Source: Odobenus rosmarus divergens (taxonomy: Eukaryota > Chordata > Mammalia > Carnivora > Odobenidae). From it: a stretch of DNA of 64,000 nucleotides. The stretch is taken from NCBI RefSeq assembly GCF_000321225.1, contig NW_004450404.1, positions 267,001 through 331,000 of the forward strand, given 5' to 3'. The notes under the pieces are model-generated. The model saw nothing but the letters and a program-made list of their open reading frames with translations. It made no database searches and was not told the DNA's origin. The position numbers were made by a program, and so were the translations under genes. Below are positions 21,873 to 33,185 of the stretch, in pieces; within the stretch, counting starts at the first letter, position 1; every line of letters starts with the position of its first letter.

Positions 21873-22035
21873 GGTGGTTCTCAACCTTTAGTGTGCATTC
21901 AGATCAGGTGGAGGGCTTGTTAAAATACAGATTCCTGGGACCAACCTCCGGAGCAGGTGGGGAGTGGGGCCCAAGAATTTGCATTTCTAACAATTTCCCC
22001 GGTGCTGCTGGTGCCGCATTATCTGCCTGGGCTTA
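21873..22035 (-). mobile_element. MER20-like hAT-Charlie transposon
   Basis: 'GTGGTTCTCAACCTTTAGTG' at the left terminus, 'GGAGGGCTTGTTAAAATACA' and 'GAATTTGCATTTCTAACAA' inside: the reverse complement of MER20. The right inverted repeat is degraded. Confidence 0.85.
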
Positions 22036-23516
22036 AGGACTAATTCCGGCATCTTAAAGTGGTGTGGCCTGGGGTTCAGCTGTTAGCTTCTGGTACGTAG
22101 AGAGCAGCAGTGGTCGCTGGCTCAGGTCTGCCGGGGGAAGCTTTCTACTTGCTGCTGCCCTGGAGACCTGGCCCTCCACCAGTCCCAGCTTTGTTTGGGC
22201 CACAGTTAGCTTTGGTCACTCCCTTGGCAATTGTTCTGGAATGCATTCATTTTAATTTGGGGCTCCTTGGGAGAGGGGATGGAGAACCAGGCGGGGTGAA
22301 GGAAGAGGCACAATCTCTAGGAATTGTCTGACCACCCTGGTGATGGAAGGCGAGTCTAGACAGATAAGCCCATTTGTTGTCCAGTCTGCTGTTCTCTGCA
22401 ATAACCGGTGGCAGAAAAGTTAACTGGGAAAGAAAAAAAAATGAGGCAGGTGAAGCAGACAGGTAAGGGAGCCAGGTCCCCCCACCCTTGTATCTTCATC
22501 CTAATTAAAGTCTTTGTCCCTTTTAGAGGGCAAAGGCCATTTGCCCTGGGGCAGGATTGGAGGTGAGGCGGTGTGAGTGGCCCAGGGACCTGGAGAGGTT
22601 CCCTGCAAAGGGGACTGTCATGTTGGCCACCTTGACCCTTGATCTAGCGTTCAGCAGTGCTGAGAATGTTGTTCTTGTTTAAAAAAAAAAAGAAAGAAAG
22701 AAAGAAAAAGAAAAAGACAGGTGTAAAGAAGTAGCTGAGGTTACTCATGAAAGGAGCTGTTAGGCTATTTTTCTTATGAATATTTATAAAATAAAAGAGC
22801 AATGTGGAATCACTTTTCGTCTAAGTGTGCACAGATCTTCTGTGTTTTCTCCCATGGAGCCTGTTCTTTTCTCTTGCCGTTTTCCCTCTTTGTTTTGTTG
22901 TTGTAGTTGTTTCATTTTTGGAGAGCAGGAATCATGTGTCTTTTTTGTGGCTTGGTCTCAAACCAGCCTTCAGTCTCTTGAGCCAGGCAGCACTTCCTAA
23001 AGTTCATTTTAATCACCATGTTTAACAGCCCAGCCCTCCTTGGCTCCTGGCAGTGTGCTCTATAGCACTTAGATGCTAGTACTATGCTTCATACAAAAAA
23101 GTACAAACATACACACTTCTCCCAGTTTATCTGTTTCCAAAAGCAAGTCTTCAAAGGCAGGAACCCAAGGCCCATTTCTGCTATTACAGGGGTTCTGTCC
23201 CTGTTGATTGGTGGTGAAATGTCAACTTCCTGTGCTTTGAGTACTTCCATCGTCTCGGTTAGCTCTGGGCTGTCGCCCCACGGGAGAGCTCGGCAAGTCG
23301 GAGCACACCAGTGGGGCCCCACCCCTGTCCCTCTTGTCTCTGTCACCACCACTCAGCAGGGGTAAGACCCAGCTTCCTCCATTCCACTGGACCTAGCCTC
23401 AACTCCATTTTGGACATTTAGGACATGAAGTGTCTCATCCCCCATTTGTATGGGGCGTTTCTTTCCTTCCTTGAAATCTGTTGCTTGCCCCCATCTCTGT
23501 AGTGACCAGTGCCAAA
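22036..23516. other. Unique sequence, no gene seen
   Basis: Contains an A-rich/AAAG run at 22681-22712. 22860-23070 has weak L2 flavour. No frame is convincing. Confidence 0.45.
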
Positions 23517-23532
23517 TGCCCTATTCTTTTTT

Positions 23533-23734
23533 TTTAAAGATTTATTTATTTATTTTAGAGCGTGAGCTTGCGAGCCAGGGGGAGGGGCAGAGGGAGAGGG
23601 AGAGAGAGAATCTCCAGCAGACTCTGTGCTAAGCGTGGAGCCTGATGCGGCGCTTGATCCCACGATCCTGAGATCACAACCTGAGCCGAAATCAAGAGTT
23701 GGAAGCTTAATTGACTGCACCACCCAGGCACCCC
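23533..23734 (-). mobile_element. SINEC, minus orientation
   Basis: Poly-T/(TTTA)n at the left and the head 'CACCACCCAGGCACCCC' at the right. Imperfect target duplication: TGCCCTATTCTTTTTT (23517-23532) and TGCCCTGTTCCTTTTTT (23735-23751). Confidence 0.93.
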
Positions 23735-23929
23735 TGCCCTGTTCCTTTTTTACCACTTCCATGGATGGCATGAAGAACTTCAACTTCTCCAAATGCACGA
23801 TGGAGCTGAAGCACCTGGTCAAGAATTTAATGTATGTGCTCTCACCTAAACCACAGAGTAATGTTTAGAAATAGCTACTCTCAATTACAGATGAGGAAGT
23901 GAGCTTATGATGCTGAGCGGCCCAGATCA

Positions 23930-24270
23930 TAATGAGCCCTGAGGAAGAACTTGGACTTTATCCTGAACAGTTCCATAGAGGCCAGTGACATTATCTAGTC
24001 TCTGTGTTTGGTTTTTTGTCCTAGTGGAGAATGAACTGGGGCAGGAGGGAAAGAAGACCAAAAAAAGGGCTCTGTTGCAGTAATCCCAGAAAGCAGTGAC
24101 CTTGAACTGAAGCAGCATAGTGGCAGAGGCAAGTGGTTGGATTGTAGAAGTGTTTAGGAGGCCGACTGTGGGATTCAGTAATAGCTGGTAGGTAGAGTAA
24201 ATGATGATAACACCCTGGTTTCTGTAGTTTGGGCCCCTTGATGGGTCAGGGAACTCAGCAGAGGGGAGAG
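23930..24270 (-). mobile_element. LINE-2 body fragment, antisense (probable)
   Basis: 'CTTGGACTTTATCCTGAAC', then 'GTTGCAGTAATCCCAGAAAG' and 'AGTGGTTGGATTGTAGAAG' follow the order of the L2 reverse-complement body ('TTTGGATTTTATTCT', 'TATTGCAGTAATCCAGG'). It continues the same family seen at 43905-44480. Family name from memory. Confidence 0.5.
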
Positions 24271-26085
24271 ATTGGGTATCTGAGCCCTCCCTCCCTTTGC
24301 AGTCAGGCGAGTGGGCAGACAGTCTTGGCATTGGCCCATGTAATCATCTTGAGCCCCCAATCCTGAAGGGAATGTGTTGAAAACAGTGAATGGGCCAAAA
24401 AATGGGGGAGAAAAGGAAAACCTGACAGACATTGTCAACAGCCAGAGCACCTTCAGTCGGCAGCTTTAAATACACTTTCCAAATGCATGTACTTTAAGTA
24501 GAGCAGAATTTGTAAGCAGTCGGGGCGGGGGGGGGGGGCACGGAGTAATTTTGCCAGTTCAGGCCTTGACTGGGCCCAGCTGGAGGAGAGGGGTTTGGCT
24601 GGTGGCCTGCCACTAGGGTGACCGACTGTCCTCATTTGCCCAGGATTGGGAGGGTTCCGGAGATAGGAGACTTTCAGCTTTAAAACCTGGGCAGTCCTGG
24701 GCAAACCGGGATGAGCTGGTCATTCTACTTGCCAGCGGAGGTGTCTCAACATGGACAGCTGGGCTGGTTGGGGCCAAAGAAGTGAAGACTCATTTCTTCC
24801 TGGGGACTCGGTATGGTGATGCCACCAGAGAGAAGAAAGGGAGCTTGGGAATGGAAAAGGCAAGAATGTATCCCAAGCCCTTTCAGATAGCTTCTCTGGG
24901 TCCAAATCAAAGTCTTCTCTTAAAGTAAGAGCCTGGGAACTCCATTCTGCTTTTCCGGAAACTAGCCTGTGCCGCATCCTCCTTGTAGCACCCCCCCCTT
25001 CCGATCCTAGGGATTCATTGGGACATTTCGGGTGAATTTCAGGTGAATGAACAAATTCTTTGGTTCTGCCAGCATTTGGGACTCGCAGGTCCTTAATCGG
25101 ACGTGCAAATATTTTAAACTGGGTCCTAGGTGGGCAGAGCAGTTTCTTAATACGTTCCTACATCCTTGAAATCGTGGTTAGAAAAAGACTTTATTTTTTT
25201 GTTAACGGCAGCAAAATGCAAAATCATTTGTAGCAGTAGACCATTCGGATCTTCATTTGCAAAGGAACCATAGCCCTCCATTATTCATAAGTCTTTTGAA
25301 ACCAAATGACAAATTTTTTTGTCTTCAAAAGCTTCCCATCCCCACCCCCACCACAAGCACGTCTCTTGCAAAATAAACCTCAGTAAATAAGCAGACAACA
25401 TGTTGTAAATGGTAGGACGGAGGAGCACTTGGAATAGAAAGCTAATGAAATGGCTTTTTTCTGTGAGGGCCTGGCCTGGTGCAAGCCTCCAGCTCCATCC
25501 AGAAACACAGAGAGAAACAGAGGGTGAGGTGACAACACTCATCTGACACCAGTGACAGGGAAAAGCATCAGAGTTCATTCTCGTGGTGGGCAGCTGCAGC
25601 AGGAATAAGGAGGGGTTCGGTGCAGGGAGATAAAAGACAGGGGAAAACAGAGGGAGAGGTGAAAAAAGTAAGGTTTAGATTCTTCTGGCCATGTGGCTCA
25701 GGTAGTGAAGAAACGAGAAAGGCCCCAAATGGAACTTGGGTCTTTGGAAAGAGCCTCCAACAGTACCCTGTCCTCTAATGAGTCTGAGAGTGAAAATGAG
25801 CTTTGTCATTTCTCTGTGCCCTTCTGTATCCCTTTATGAGGAGTGGATATTTGTTATAGCAAATCGCCTGCAGTATATTCTTACCCAAGCATAAAGGACA
25901 TAGTGGGTAAAAGCTTAAATAATAGTATCAGCATTTTAAAAAGGTTTTTTATTTCACATACATTTTAAATAGGTCGGAATTTTTAAGCAGTGTGGGATAG
26001 GGTTTATTCTTTCCTTGGTCACGTTTGATTTTTAATGGTAGCTATACCAGCTATATGGATGGGGGAAGTCCTAAAAATTCTCCAT
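24271..26085. other. Unique sequence, no gene seen
   Basis: A G-run at 24522-24537 and a repeat-poor stretch at 25000-26080. No coding signal recognised. Confidence 0.5.
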
Positions 26086-26089
26086 CACA

Positions 26090-26335
26090 GATTTTTATTT
26101 TCAGGTTTTGGTCTCAAATCCTAGCATACATACCGAAAAGTACATGTGCTGTTAAGCGTACAGCTTGAAGAATTTTCACAAACCGCACACCCAAGTCACC
26201 AGCACCCCAATGGAGACAGGGGCCACACCAGCCCCCCAGAAGCCCCCTCCCCACATCCTCTCCATTACCTCTCCCCAGCAGTACCACTGTCCTTCAACAG
26301 TGTAGATTAGTTGTGTCTCACACAGAATTTTTCAT
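26090..26335 (-). mobile_element. Ancient LINE-1 (L1M) 3' fragment, antisense
   Basis: 'AAGCGTACAGCTTGAAGAAT', 'CAAACCGCACACCCAAGTC' and 'ACAGTGTAGATTAGTTGTG' fit the reverse complement of an old L1 3' end. Strongly diverged. Confidence 0.6.
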
Positions 26336-28500
26336 TCGTAGCCTTATGTATGAGTATCCCCCTGTAAAAAAAAGTCCTTGTAATTTTTTTAGGGAGGAGG
26401 GCAGAAATTTTGCAATGGTTTCCTTTCTCCGGCTGCTCCGAATTAGGCCTGTTAAACAGGAAGTTTCTGAGCTGGGTCCCTGCTCGTGCAGGGTTTGGGA
26501 CAGGCTGGTCTCTGCTGCCCAGGACGATGCCCAGGCTGTGAGCCAGTAGCCTGCCCTTGGCATCACCTCTGCCAAAGGCAGCCACCATGCTTGCCTTATC
26601 TGGCCCATTAAAGCCTCTGTCCGATCTTGCAAAGACACGTGTCTAGAAGCATTGAAGACAGGACAACAAAATGGCTGAGAGTTCCCCGAACGTATTGACC
26701 TTCTGGCAAAGAAGGTCAGTCACGACCATTAAAACAGCTTAGCCAACGAGCTCCTTTTTTCCCACCTTGCAAATGAGAGTGCGATTGATTAATTTCGCTT
26801 CCTCACAGGCTTCTTCGAAGCTTTCGATGTGCTTTCTGCCCCCTTTTCTTGCTGCAGGAAGCAAGAAGTACGAATGGGGGAATAAAGCTATGGAACATAC
26901 ATCGTCATGTGTCTGGAGCAGCATCAGAAAAGGACTTATTTGTTCTCCTGGGCTGTGTAGTGCCGAGTGATTGAATGCTCGCCAAGCTGTCAGTTTTATG
27001 AAACAAATTCCCTAACCCCCTTGGCCCAGAGCTTTGCTCAGCCTGAGATGGAAAAGAAATAACTTTTAATAGAAAACTCATTGCTAAAATTGAAGATAAG
27101 ATTTCAGAGTTACTTCTCTCCTAAGAATAAGATGAAATATTGAAGAAAGCATTTGATGGGGGACTCTTAGGGAACCTTATTTCTCAGTTCTTGCTTAACA
27201 AACTATGTTAATAAAAATATTTAGATCTTCATGATGCATAATGCATTTTTATTCCTAGTGAGCTAGCCTGTTTGTATACACAGATGTTTCCTGTGGTCCT
27301 TCTATCATTGCTTCTGCTTTTTCTGAAACAATATTTCTAGCCGGAAACGGAATCTTATGTTAAGAACCTAAGCCCCTCACAGACCCTGTTGGTTTGAGTG
27401 AGGGTATTTTTATTGCTAGATTTGGGGGAGGGGGTGGTGGGAATCTTCTTTTATTCAAAAACACAGAGAACGCTTTGAATAAAAAGATAATGCAATGAAT
27501 CCACTGTATGGAGGCATTATGAGACAGTTCTTCCTTGGCTTCTAAATTAGAGCTGGCCAGTTCATCCAGGCACATTCATTACTGAAGGGCTGGCCGGCTT
27601 TTTAGTCTCCGTTCTCACTGTCAAAGCCACCGTGAGTAATGCCTGCCCTTTCATACAAACCTTAGGTGTGTTCGACTAGGTTTTACAGATTTTTCCAAAG
27701 CATTGTTCTCACAGAGCTGCAGTTTCCTTTCCAGCACCAGGAACACTGTGGCAAACGCAGCTCACCAGCGCAGTTTCTCTGCCACTCTTAGGAGCACGTG
27801 GAAATCAATTAAAAATAAAATCCGTAGGCCAGTTGTGCTACGGAAGGAAATGAGGTTTTACACATCAGCACTTTTCAGAAAAACAAAACAAAAAAACCTA
27901 TCTTAATTGAAAAATGGCACAATGCCCTAGTGAAAAATTAAGCTTCAGGATTCAGTCCTTAATATCTCAGTGATGAGTGTGTATTTCCTCCTGTGGCTAC
28001 CCCTATGAGTGAATTCTGCAAGAATCAGGCAGTGTGTTGAAATAAGATATCACTCGGCGTGACTGTTGGAGTGAGGCATCGCCCTGTCTGGCTGACTTGT
28101 CAGTTGCTGCCTAGATGCCAGGACAGGAAGGTTCTGGTTCTTTGGAGTTTTCTTTTCTTTGACATTTTAGTAGATTTTGTTTCTCTATTATAAGAAAAGT
28201 AGTACATACTTATTTGAGGAAATTTATAAATTTAGAAAGGCAACAAGAAGTGAATAAATAGCATTTGTAATCCTGCCCCCCAGAGATCACCAGTATCAAT
28301 GACTTTGGTTCCTATCCTTAAAAGTCTTCTTTGTCTGTACATATCTCCTTTCTCTTCTCCAGGAGTTTGGAAGGTATATTCCACCAATTGACTTCCCCCT
28401 CCCCCCAGACTTCTGTTAACATACATTTCTGTAGTTATTAACATCAAGAATGAAAAGGTATCTATTTTATTACCTCTCGTGTGTGACAAAAATTTTCGGG
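26336..28500. other. Long unique stretch, repeat-poor
   Basis: More than 2 kb without a clear repeat. 26640-27340 is AT-balanced and lacks repeat signatures, so it may hold conserved regulatory DNA. Frames up to 106 codons overlap on opposite strands and look like chance. No gene called. Confidence 0.4.
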
Positions 28501-28504
28501 ATAT

Positions 28505-28650
28505 TCATTCCTCCCTGTTTCACTGTCTCCCCACGCTCCCCACCACCAAGTCTCGTTCACTGCCACATCCCCAGCACCTAGAACAGCACTTGGCACCCAG
28601 CCATTGCTTAGGAAATACCGTTGAAGCAATGACTGAATGGTGAGACTTTA
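28505..28650 (+). mobile_element. LINE-2 3' tail fragment
   Basis: 'CCCCAGCACCTAGAACAGC' and 'ACTTGGCACCCAGCCATTGC' then 'GAAGCAATGACTGAATGG' match the L2 terminal block. Confidence 0.8.
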
Positions 28651-28799
28651 TCGTCACATGACGTCCAGGACGTGAGCACTGACTCCTGAGGCCCGCCTCT
28701 TTCCCCCTTCCTTTGCTGCCTCTCCCAAGAAGTCCAATGAAGCCATAGGTCCCACTGCTTTCTGCTGGAGCTGCTTTCCCTGAATTTCCATGTGGGGAG

Positions 28800-28990
28800 G
28801 CAGTGAGAGGTGAAGCACCCAGCCTTGAGTCAAACAGACCAAATTCCCAGGTCTTCAGATCACTACATCACGGGGCACGTGTCTTCATCTCTCTGGGCGG
28901 CGAATGGGCAGTAGTGAGACCTGCCTGGCAAGGAGAATGTCAGCTATGCACAGTGCCTGGTACCCAGAAGGGATCCAGGATCTAGTAGCG
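28800..28990 (+). mobile_element. MIR SINE, sense
   Basis: 'GAGTCAAACAGACCAAATTC' (tRNA-like head), 'GTCTTCATCTCTCTGGGCG', then 'CACAGTGCCTGGTACCCAG' at the 3' side. Diverged but in correct order. Confidence 0.7.
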
Positions 28991-29179
28991 TTGTTCCCAT
29001 GTCTCTCTCCAATCACAGCATAAATAAAGAGCCCTTGGGGGTCCTGGACATTTTCTTTTCGCATTTTCAGTTGTGTCATCTGATGAGTACAGGAGAGTTT
29101 CTAATGGGTTACTTTATGCTTCTGTGCCAAGTAAATCAGAAATGGCAAAGAATCAGGTGATCTTTCTAGTAATCTGTGC

Positions 29180-29385
29180 TCCCCCCACCCCACTGTCGCA
29201 TGCACTTCCCCTGCCACATGGGGCTCGTTGCGTTGTAATTGTGTATCCGCGGAGCTGACTCTCTGACTGCACGGTGAATGCGCATTGCATCTTGGTATCC
29301 TCAGCCGGAGACCCCCAGCGCTGTAACCGAGGAGCCACTCAATATGTATTTGTTGAAAGAATGAATGACTGAATGAATGAGTAGT
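29180..29385 (+). mobile_element. LINE-2 3' tail fragment
   Basis: Ends in 'CTCAATATGTATTTGTTG' followed by GAATGAATGACTGAATGAAT, the typical L2 terminus with its short tandem tail. Confidence 0.75.
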
Positions 29386-30010
29386 ATTATTTTGTACCCA
29401 TATTGCCTTATCTCAACCGTTAGCTGTGGGCTTTCTGCCATTTCCTAGATGACACAAGCACACCAAACCATAGAGTTCAGTCTCTAGCCTTCTGAATGTC
29501 TGCATTAAAACGTAAGCTTCTGATAGACACGTAAGTATTGGTTCTGAAAAGTGCCAGCTTAAGGGGGGAAGATATTCCCTCTTAGTTCCTACCACTAAGT
29601 CCATAGGTTCGTTGGCTGGCAGATCAGGTTCCTTAGGAGAAGAGGAGTGACAATGTGTGCACAGCAAAGCTCCTGTCTGCAGCTTTTAGTTTGAGTTATA
29701 TGTGTGTTGGCATCTCTTTCACACAGAATCTGATGAGTTGGCATTTATTTTTGACAGCATCTCAAATCTTGTGAAAGTCAGAGCTGGGGGCTGGTGTTGT
29801 TTTTTTAGTAATATCTCAGATGGTGGCAGGATAACCTTGATAGTAAAAAAAAGAAAGGTTTAAAAAGATGTCTTCCTAGAGTTCCTCCAGAAAACTAAAA
29901 GCTCAGCAAAGAAGAACTTCAGAACTTCTCAGAGCAAAGACTTCCTTGAACGTTGGCTTTTTGTAAGCTGCACACAAATAAAGACACAAACACATAGTCG
30001 CCGAGGTGTG
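29386..30010. other. Unique sequence, no gene seen
   Basis: No recognisable repeat or coding exon. Confidence 0.5.
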
Positions 30011-30024
30011 CTTCCGCCTCTCAT

Positions 30025-30375
30025 TGACCATGGCAGCACCTGCTGGTTAGTCCCCCACACCTGTTTTGTTCATCTTCCCAGACTACATTTCCCAGCCTCC
30101 CTTGCTGCTTTACCTGTGGCCATGTGACTGGGTTCCGCCTGATAGGATGGGAGTGGAAATGATGTGCGTACTCTGGTCCGATCAGAAAGGCTTTCCAGGT
30201 TTTCCTCCATGCTCTTTCCTCATCCACTGGCTGTCTGGGATGGAGCAAAGTCCCAGGGTAACCTTGGAAGGTGGCAGAGCCTTCTCTGCCTGGGGAGGAT
30301 CATTGCATGAAATAGAAGTGCCTCATCTGGAGCCCCCACCTTAGACTGTTACAGAAACAAGAAATAAGCTTCCAT
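30025..30375. repeat. Probable old interspersed repeat, family not assigned
   Basis: Positions 30082-30105 are perfectly repeated in reverse orientation at 53492-53515, and both copies sit next to a CATGTG word. The right end 'CAAGAAATAAGCTTCCATTC' resembles the 3' side of LTR-like elements. I believe it is an ancient mammalian interspersed element but cannot name it confidently. Confidence 0.5.
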
Positions 30376-30918
30376 TCGTGAGCTGTACAAGCATGAAGCA
30401 ATTTGTTAGGCAGCCTATCCTAACAAAGTCATATTCTTGGATGTTTAAAAAAAATCCTTAACAAAGTCATACTCCTTGGATGTTTAAAAAAAAAAAATTA
30501 GCTGGACAGTTTTCAAAGGCCTTAATGTGCCAGGAATTGTTTATGTTAATAATAATCCCCTCAGTAGACCTACAAAGTCACCCTCATTTTACAGCTAAGC
30601 TACAACTCCAAGTGGGAAGGGGGTGAGTATTTTGTCCGCCATGGTGGCTCCAGGGTTGGCACAGAGGGTGGAATTGAGGCATGTTGATGATGGAGGAAAA
30701 GAAGGCCCAATAAGGTGGTCACATACCGAGGGCCCGTAGCTGGAAAATGCTGGACCCACTGTTTCATCCAAGTCCACCTGGCTTCGAGGTCCAGCTGCCT
30801 CTGAGTATCTATAACCTGAGATTTTAAAAACCAGTGATGGGCCCTTAGAAAAAAACATTTTAGTCTCTCATCTTGTATTTCTGAATGGAAAAAGTAACAT
30901 ATTAAAAATGAAAACATC
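30376..30918. other. Unique sequence with MIR-like fragment
   Basis: Positions 30398-30498 contain a local near-duplication (AACAAAGTCATA..CTTGGATGTTTAAAAAAA twice, ~40 bp apart). 30530-30620 ('ACCCTCATTTTACAGCTAAG') looks like an antisense MIR core. Confidence 0.5.
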
Positions 30919-31115
30919 AGGGGCGCCTGGGTGGCTCAGTCGTTAAGTGTCTGCCTTCGGCTCAGGCCATGATCCCAGGGTCCTGGGATCGAGCCCCGCA
31001 TCGGGCTCCCTGCTCGGCAGGAAGCCTGCTTCTCCCTCTCCACTCCCCCTGCTTGTGTTCCCTCTCTCGCTGTGTCTCTCTCTGTCAAATAAATAAAATC
31101 TTTAAAAAAATAAAA
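30919..31115 (+). mobile_element. SINEC, plus orientation, with perfect target duplication
   Basis: Full-length copy; head 'GGGGCGCCTGGGTGGCTCAG'. The 15-bp repeat AAAAATGAAAACATC is at 30904-30918 and 31116-31130. Close to the presumed consensus, so fairly young. Confidence 0.96.
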
Positions 31116-31259
31116 AAAAATGAAAACATCGACATTTCCCTAACAGAGAAAGGAACAACCCTCTGTAAGCTTATCAGAGAAAACTGGTACAAGCTTGGTT
31201 TTATTCTGAAAGTTCTTAACCTATACACCCAGTCAACAAAAATTAGGTCACTTTGTATA

Positions 31260-31560
31260 TAGAGAATTCATATTGTCTCCTGCCACATGATTTTGTTATT
31301 CATTTTTCCCTTAAATAATTTCCTTGGACATTATTTCCATGTCAGGACATACCATTCTGTGTCATCCTTTGCAACCACTAGTACGTGTAACTAGTCTGTG
31401 TAACGATCTGCAGTAATTAACCAGTTTCCTCTTCGGTTGTCATTCAGGTTGTTTCCAGTCTTTATAACACGCAAGAGCTGTGATCAGCATGCTCGTGTGT
31501 ATCTCTAGGGTAGAATCCTAAGAGGGCAATGGTGAGCACGCCAATAGGCATGTGTCACTG
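31260..31560 (-). mobile_element. Ancient LINE-1 (L1M) fragment, antisense (probable)
   Basis: 'TTGGACATTATTTCCATGTC', 'GGTTGTTTCCAGTCTTTAT' and 'AGGGTAGAATCCTAAGAGG' match the reverse complement of old L1-type ends. The family is not certain. Confidence 0.5.
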
Positions 31561-32150
31561 TCCTCCACATGTGGACACCTATTGCTGCAGAAAGTCCAGA
31601 TGGTCAACAGATACTGAAATGGACTCGATGGGTTTAGTTCTTCAAGTCAAGGTAACAAAGAGCAGTGGAAGAAAGGGCTTCTAGAATCTCATTCAAAGTG
31701 TTGCAGAAAGGCTCCATGCCGTGGCAAAGATTAACAGTAAGGAGGCCCTGGCGTCCCAGCTGGAGGGGATGGCTCCTTCACACTCTTGGCCGGTCTCTCT
31801 GCAGCGCCCTGCAGTGAGGGCAGTGTTGTCGGGAAGGCCGGGGCTGATCTGGGCCCCAGGGAAGACACTGGCCCACACTAAGGAGTGAAGCAGGGCTTCC
31901 TTCCAGAGGAGGGGCCAGTGGCCAGTGGGGCAGAGAGAAAGAGGAGGAAGGTGTATGGATGTCGCTCAAGATTCTTGCTGGGGCTAAAGCTGAAGGTTGC
32001 GGGACACTCACTCCTCGGAACCAGGCGTACACCTGACGTGCCTGGACCACTCTCGGGGTGAGCGGGCGGTTGCAGGCAGATGTCTCTGTCCATGGGCACA
32101 GCTGTGTGAGCTCTGAGATGTCCCCGTGCATGAGGGATGTTGGCAGAATG
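31561..32150. other. Unique GC-moderate sequence, no gene seen
   Basis: A 215-codon minus frame (31878-32525) spans this region and the simple repeats next to it; its His-rich segment is simply the ATG repeat read in another frame. Confidence 0.5.
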
Positions 32151-32154
32151 ATGG

Positions 32155-32187
32155 CGTTGATGATGATGATGATGATGATGATGATGA
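32155..32187. repeat. (GAT/ATG)n trinucleotide microsatellite
   Basis: About ten GAT units in a row. Encodes poly-Met on the plus strand and poly-His on the minus strand only by accident. Confidence 0.95.
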
Positions 32188-32283
32188 CAGTGGTGGTGGT
32201 TGGCAGCGGGAAGAGGGAGATGATTACTCACCCAGATAGTGCTGGCACACTGAGAGCTGAACCTTCGAGAAGAGCTGCCTTCC

Positions 32284-32455
32284 GTGTGTGTGTGTGTGTG
32301 TACACGCACATGCATTGTGACGTGGTCGTGTATGCGAATGGGATGTATATATGTCGTGGGTAGTGAATGCGTGATGTGTGTAGGGCTCTGTGTGTGACCG
32401 TGTGGGTACGTGCTGTGTCGCAGTGGATGTGTGCGAGTGTGTGGATATGTTTGAA
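32284..32455. repeat. TG-rich degenerate microsatellite region
   Basis: A pure (GT)n core at 32284-32302, followed by ~150 bases of imperfect TG/TATG repeats, an old microsatellite that has decayed. Confidence 0.8.
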
Positions 32456-32699
32456 GGGGTGAGGGGGTGCTGATTAAATCCCCTGAGGCCCTCATGTGGC
32501 CTACCAGAGGCTTTACGCTGCTCACGTTGAGTTTTTCCTCCTGTATTCCTCTTGACCATTTTCTCCCTTAGGGAGCCAAGCTCTAGGGAAACACTTAAGG
32601 TTCCGCCGATCATCTCATTACCTGGCAGACTTAGAGAGAGGGCAGTAGTGTTCTCTGGAGCTATCTTATTTTACCTTATTACTCTTTTTAGTTATTTTT
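32456..32699. other. Unique sequence, no gene seen
   Basis: Short spacer between simple repeats and L1M. Confidence 0.4.
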
Positions 32700-33185
32700 C
32701 TATTTTACTTTTTATTGGGGTATATATACAGTTAAAGGTGCATGGAGCGTACAGATCTTAAGTGGTGATACACCCATGTAACTACCTCTCAGTTCAAAGT
32801 AGAATCCATTTCCAGCATCCCATAAAGCTCCCTCGAGCCCTTTCCCAGTAGACATCCCCCAAAGACAACCACAGTTCTGACTTCTGTCTCCATAGATTAA
32901 TTTTGTCTCTTCTAGAATTTCATATAAATGGAACCATGCAGTATATGGTCTTTTGTGCCTGGCTGCTTTCACTTAGCACAATGCTTCTGAGATCCGTCCA
33001 TGTTGCCGCGTGTATCAGCAGTTCGTGTCTTCCTGCTGCTGTGTAGTATCTTATTGTATGGATGAATCACAGTTTGTTTATCCATTCTCCTGCTGACGGA
33101 CATCTGGGTGGTTTCCAGTTTGGGGCTCTTGCAAATAAAGCTGCTACGAACATTCTTGAACATGTCTTTTGGTGGCCATATGTAG
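32700..33185 (-). mobile_element. Ancient LINE-1 (L1M) 3' fragment, antisense
   Basis: A long, ordered match to the reverse complement of an old L1 3' end: 'TTTTATTGGGGTATATATAC', 'CATATAAATGGAACCATGCA', 'CTTTCACTTAGCACAATGC', 'GTTTATCCATTCTCCTGC', 'GCAAATAAAGCTGCTACGAA'. No coding capacity. Confidence 0.88.

Noticed and set aside
31878..32525. 215-codon minus frame with a His run
   Set aside because: The His run and flanking Thr-His repeats are simply the GAT and TG microsatellites translated.
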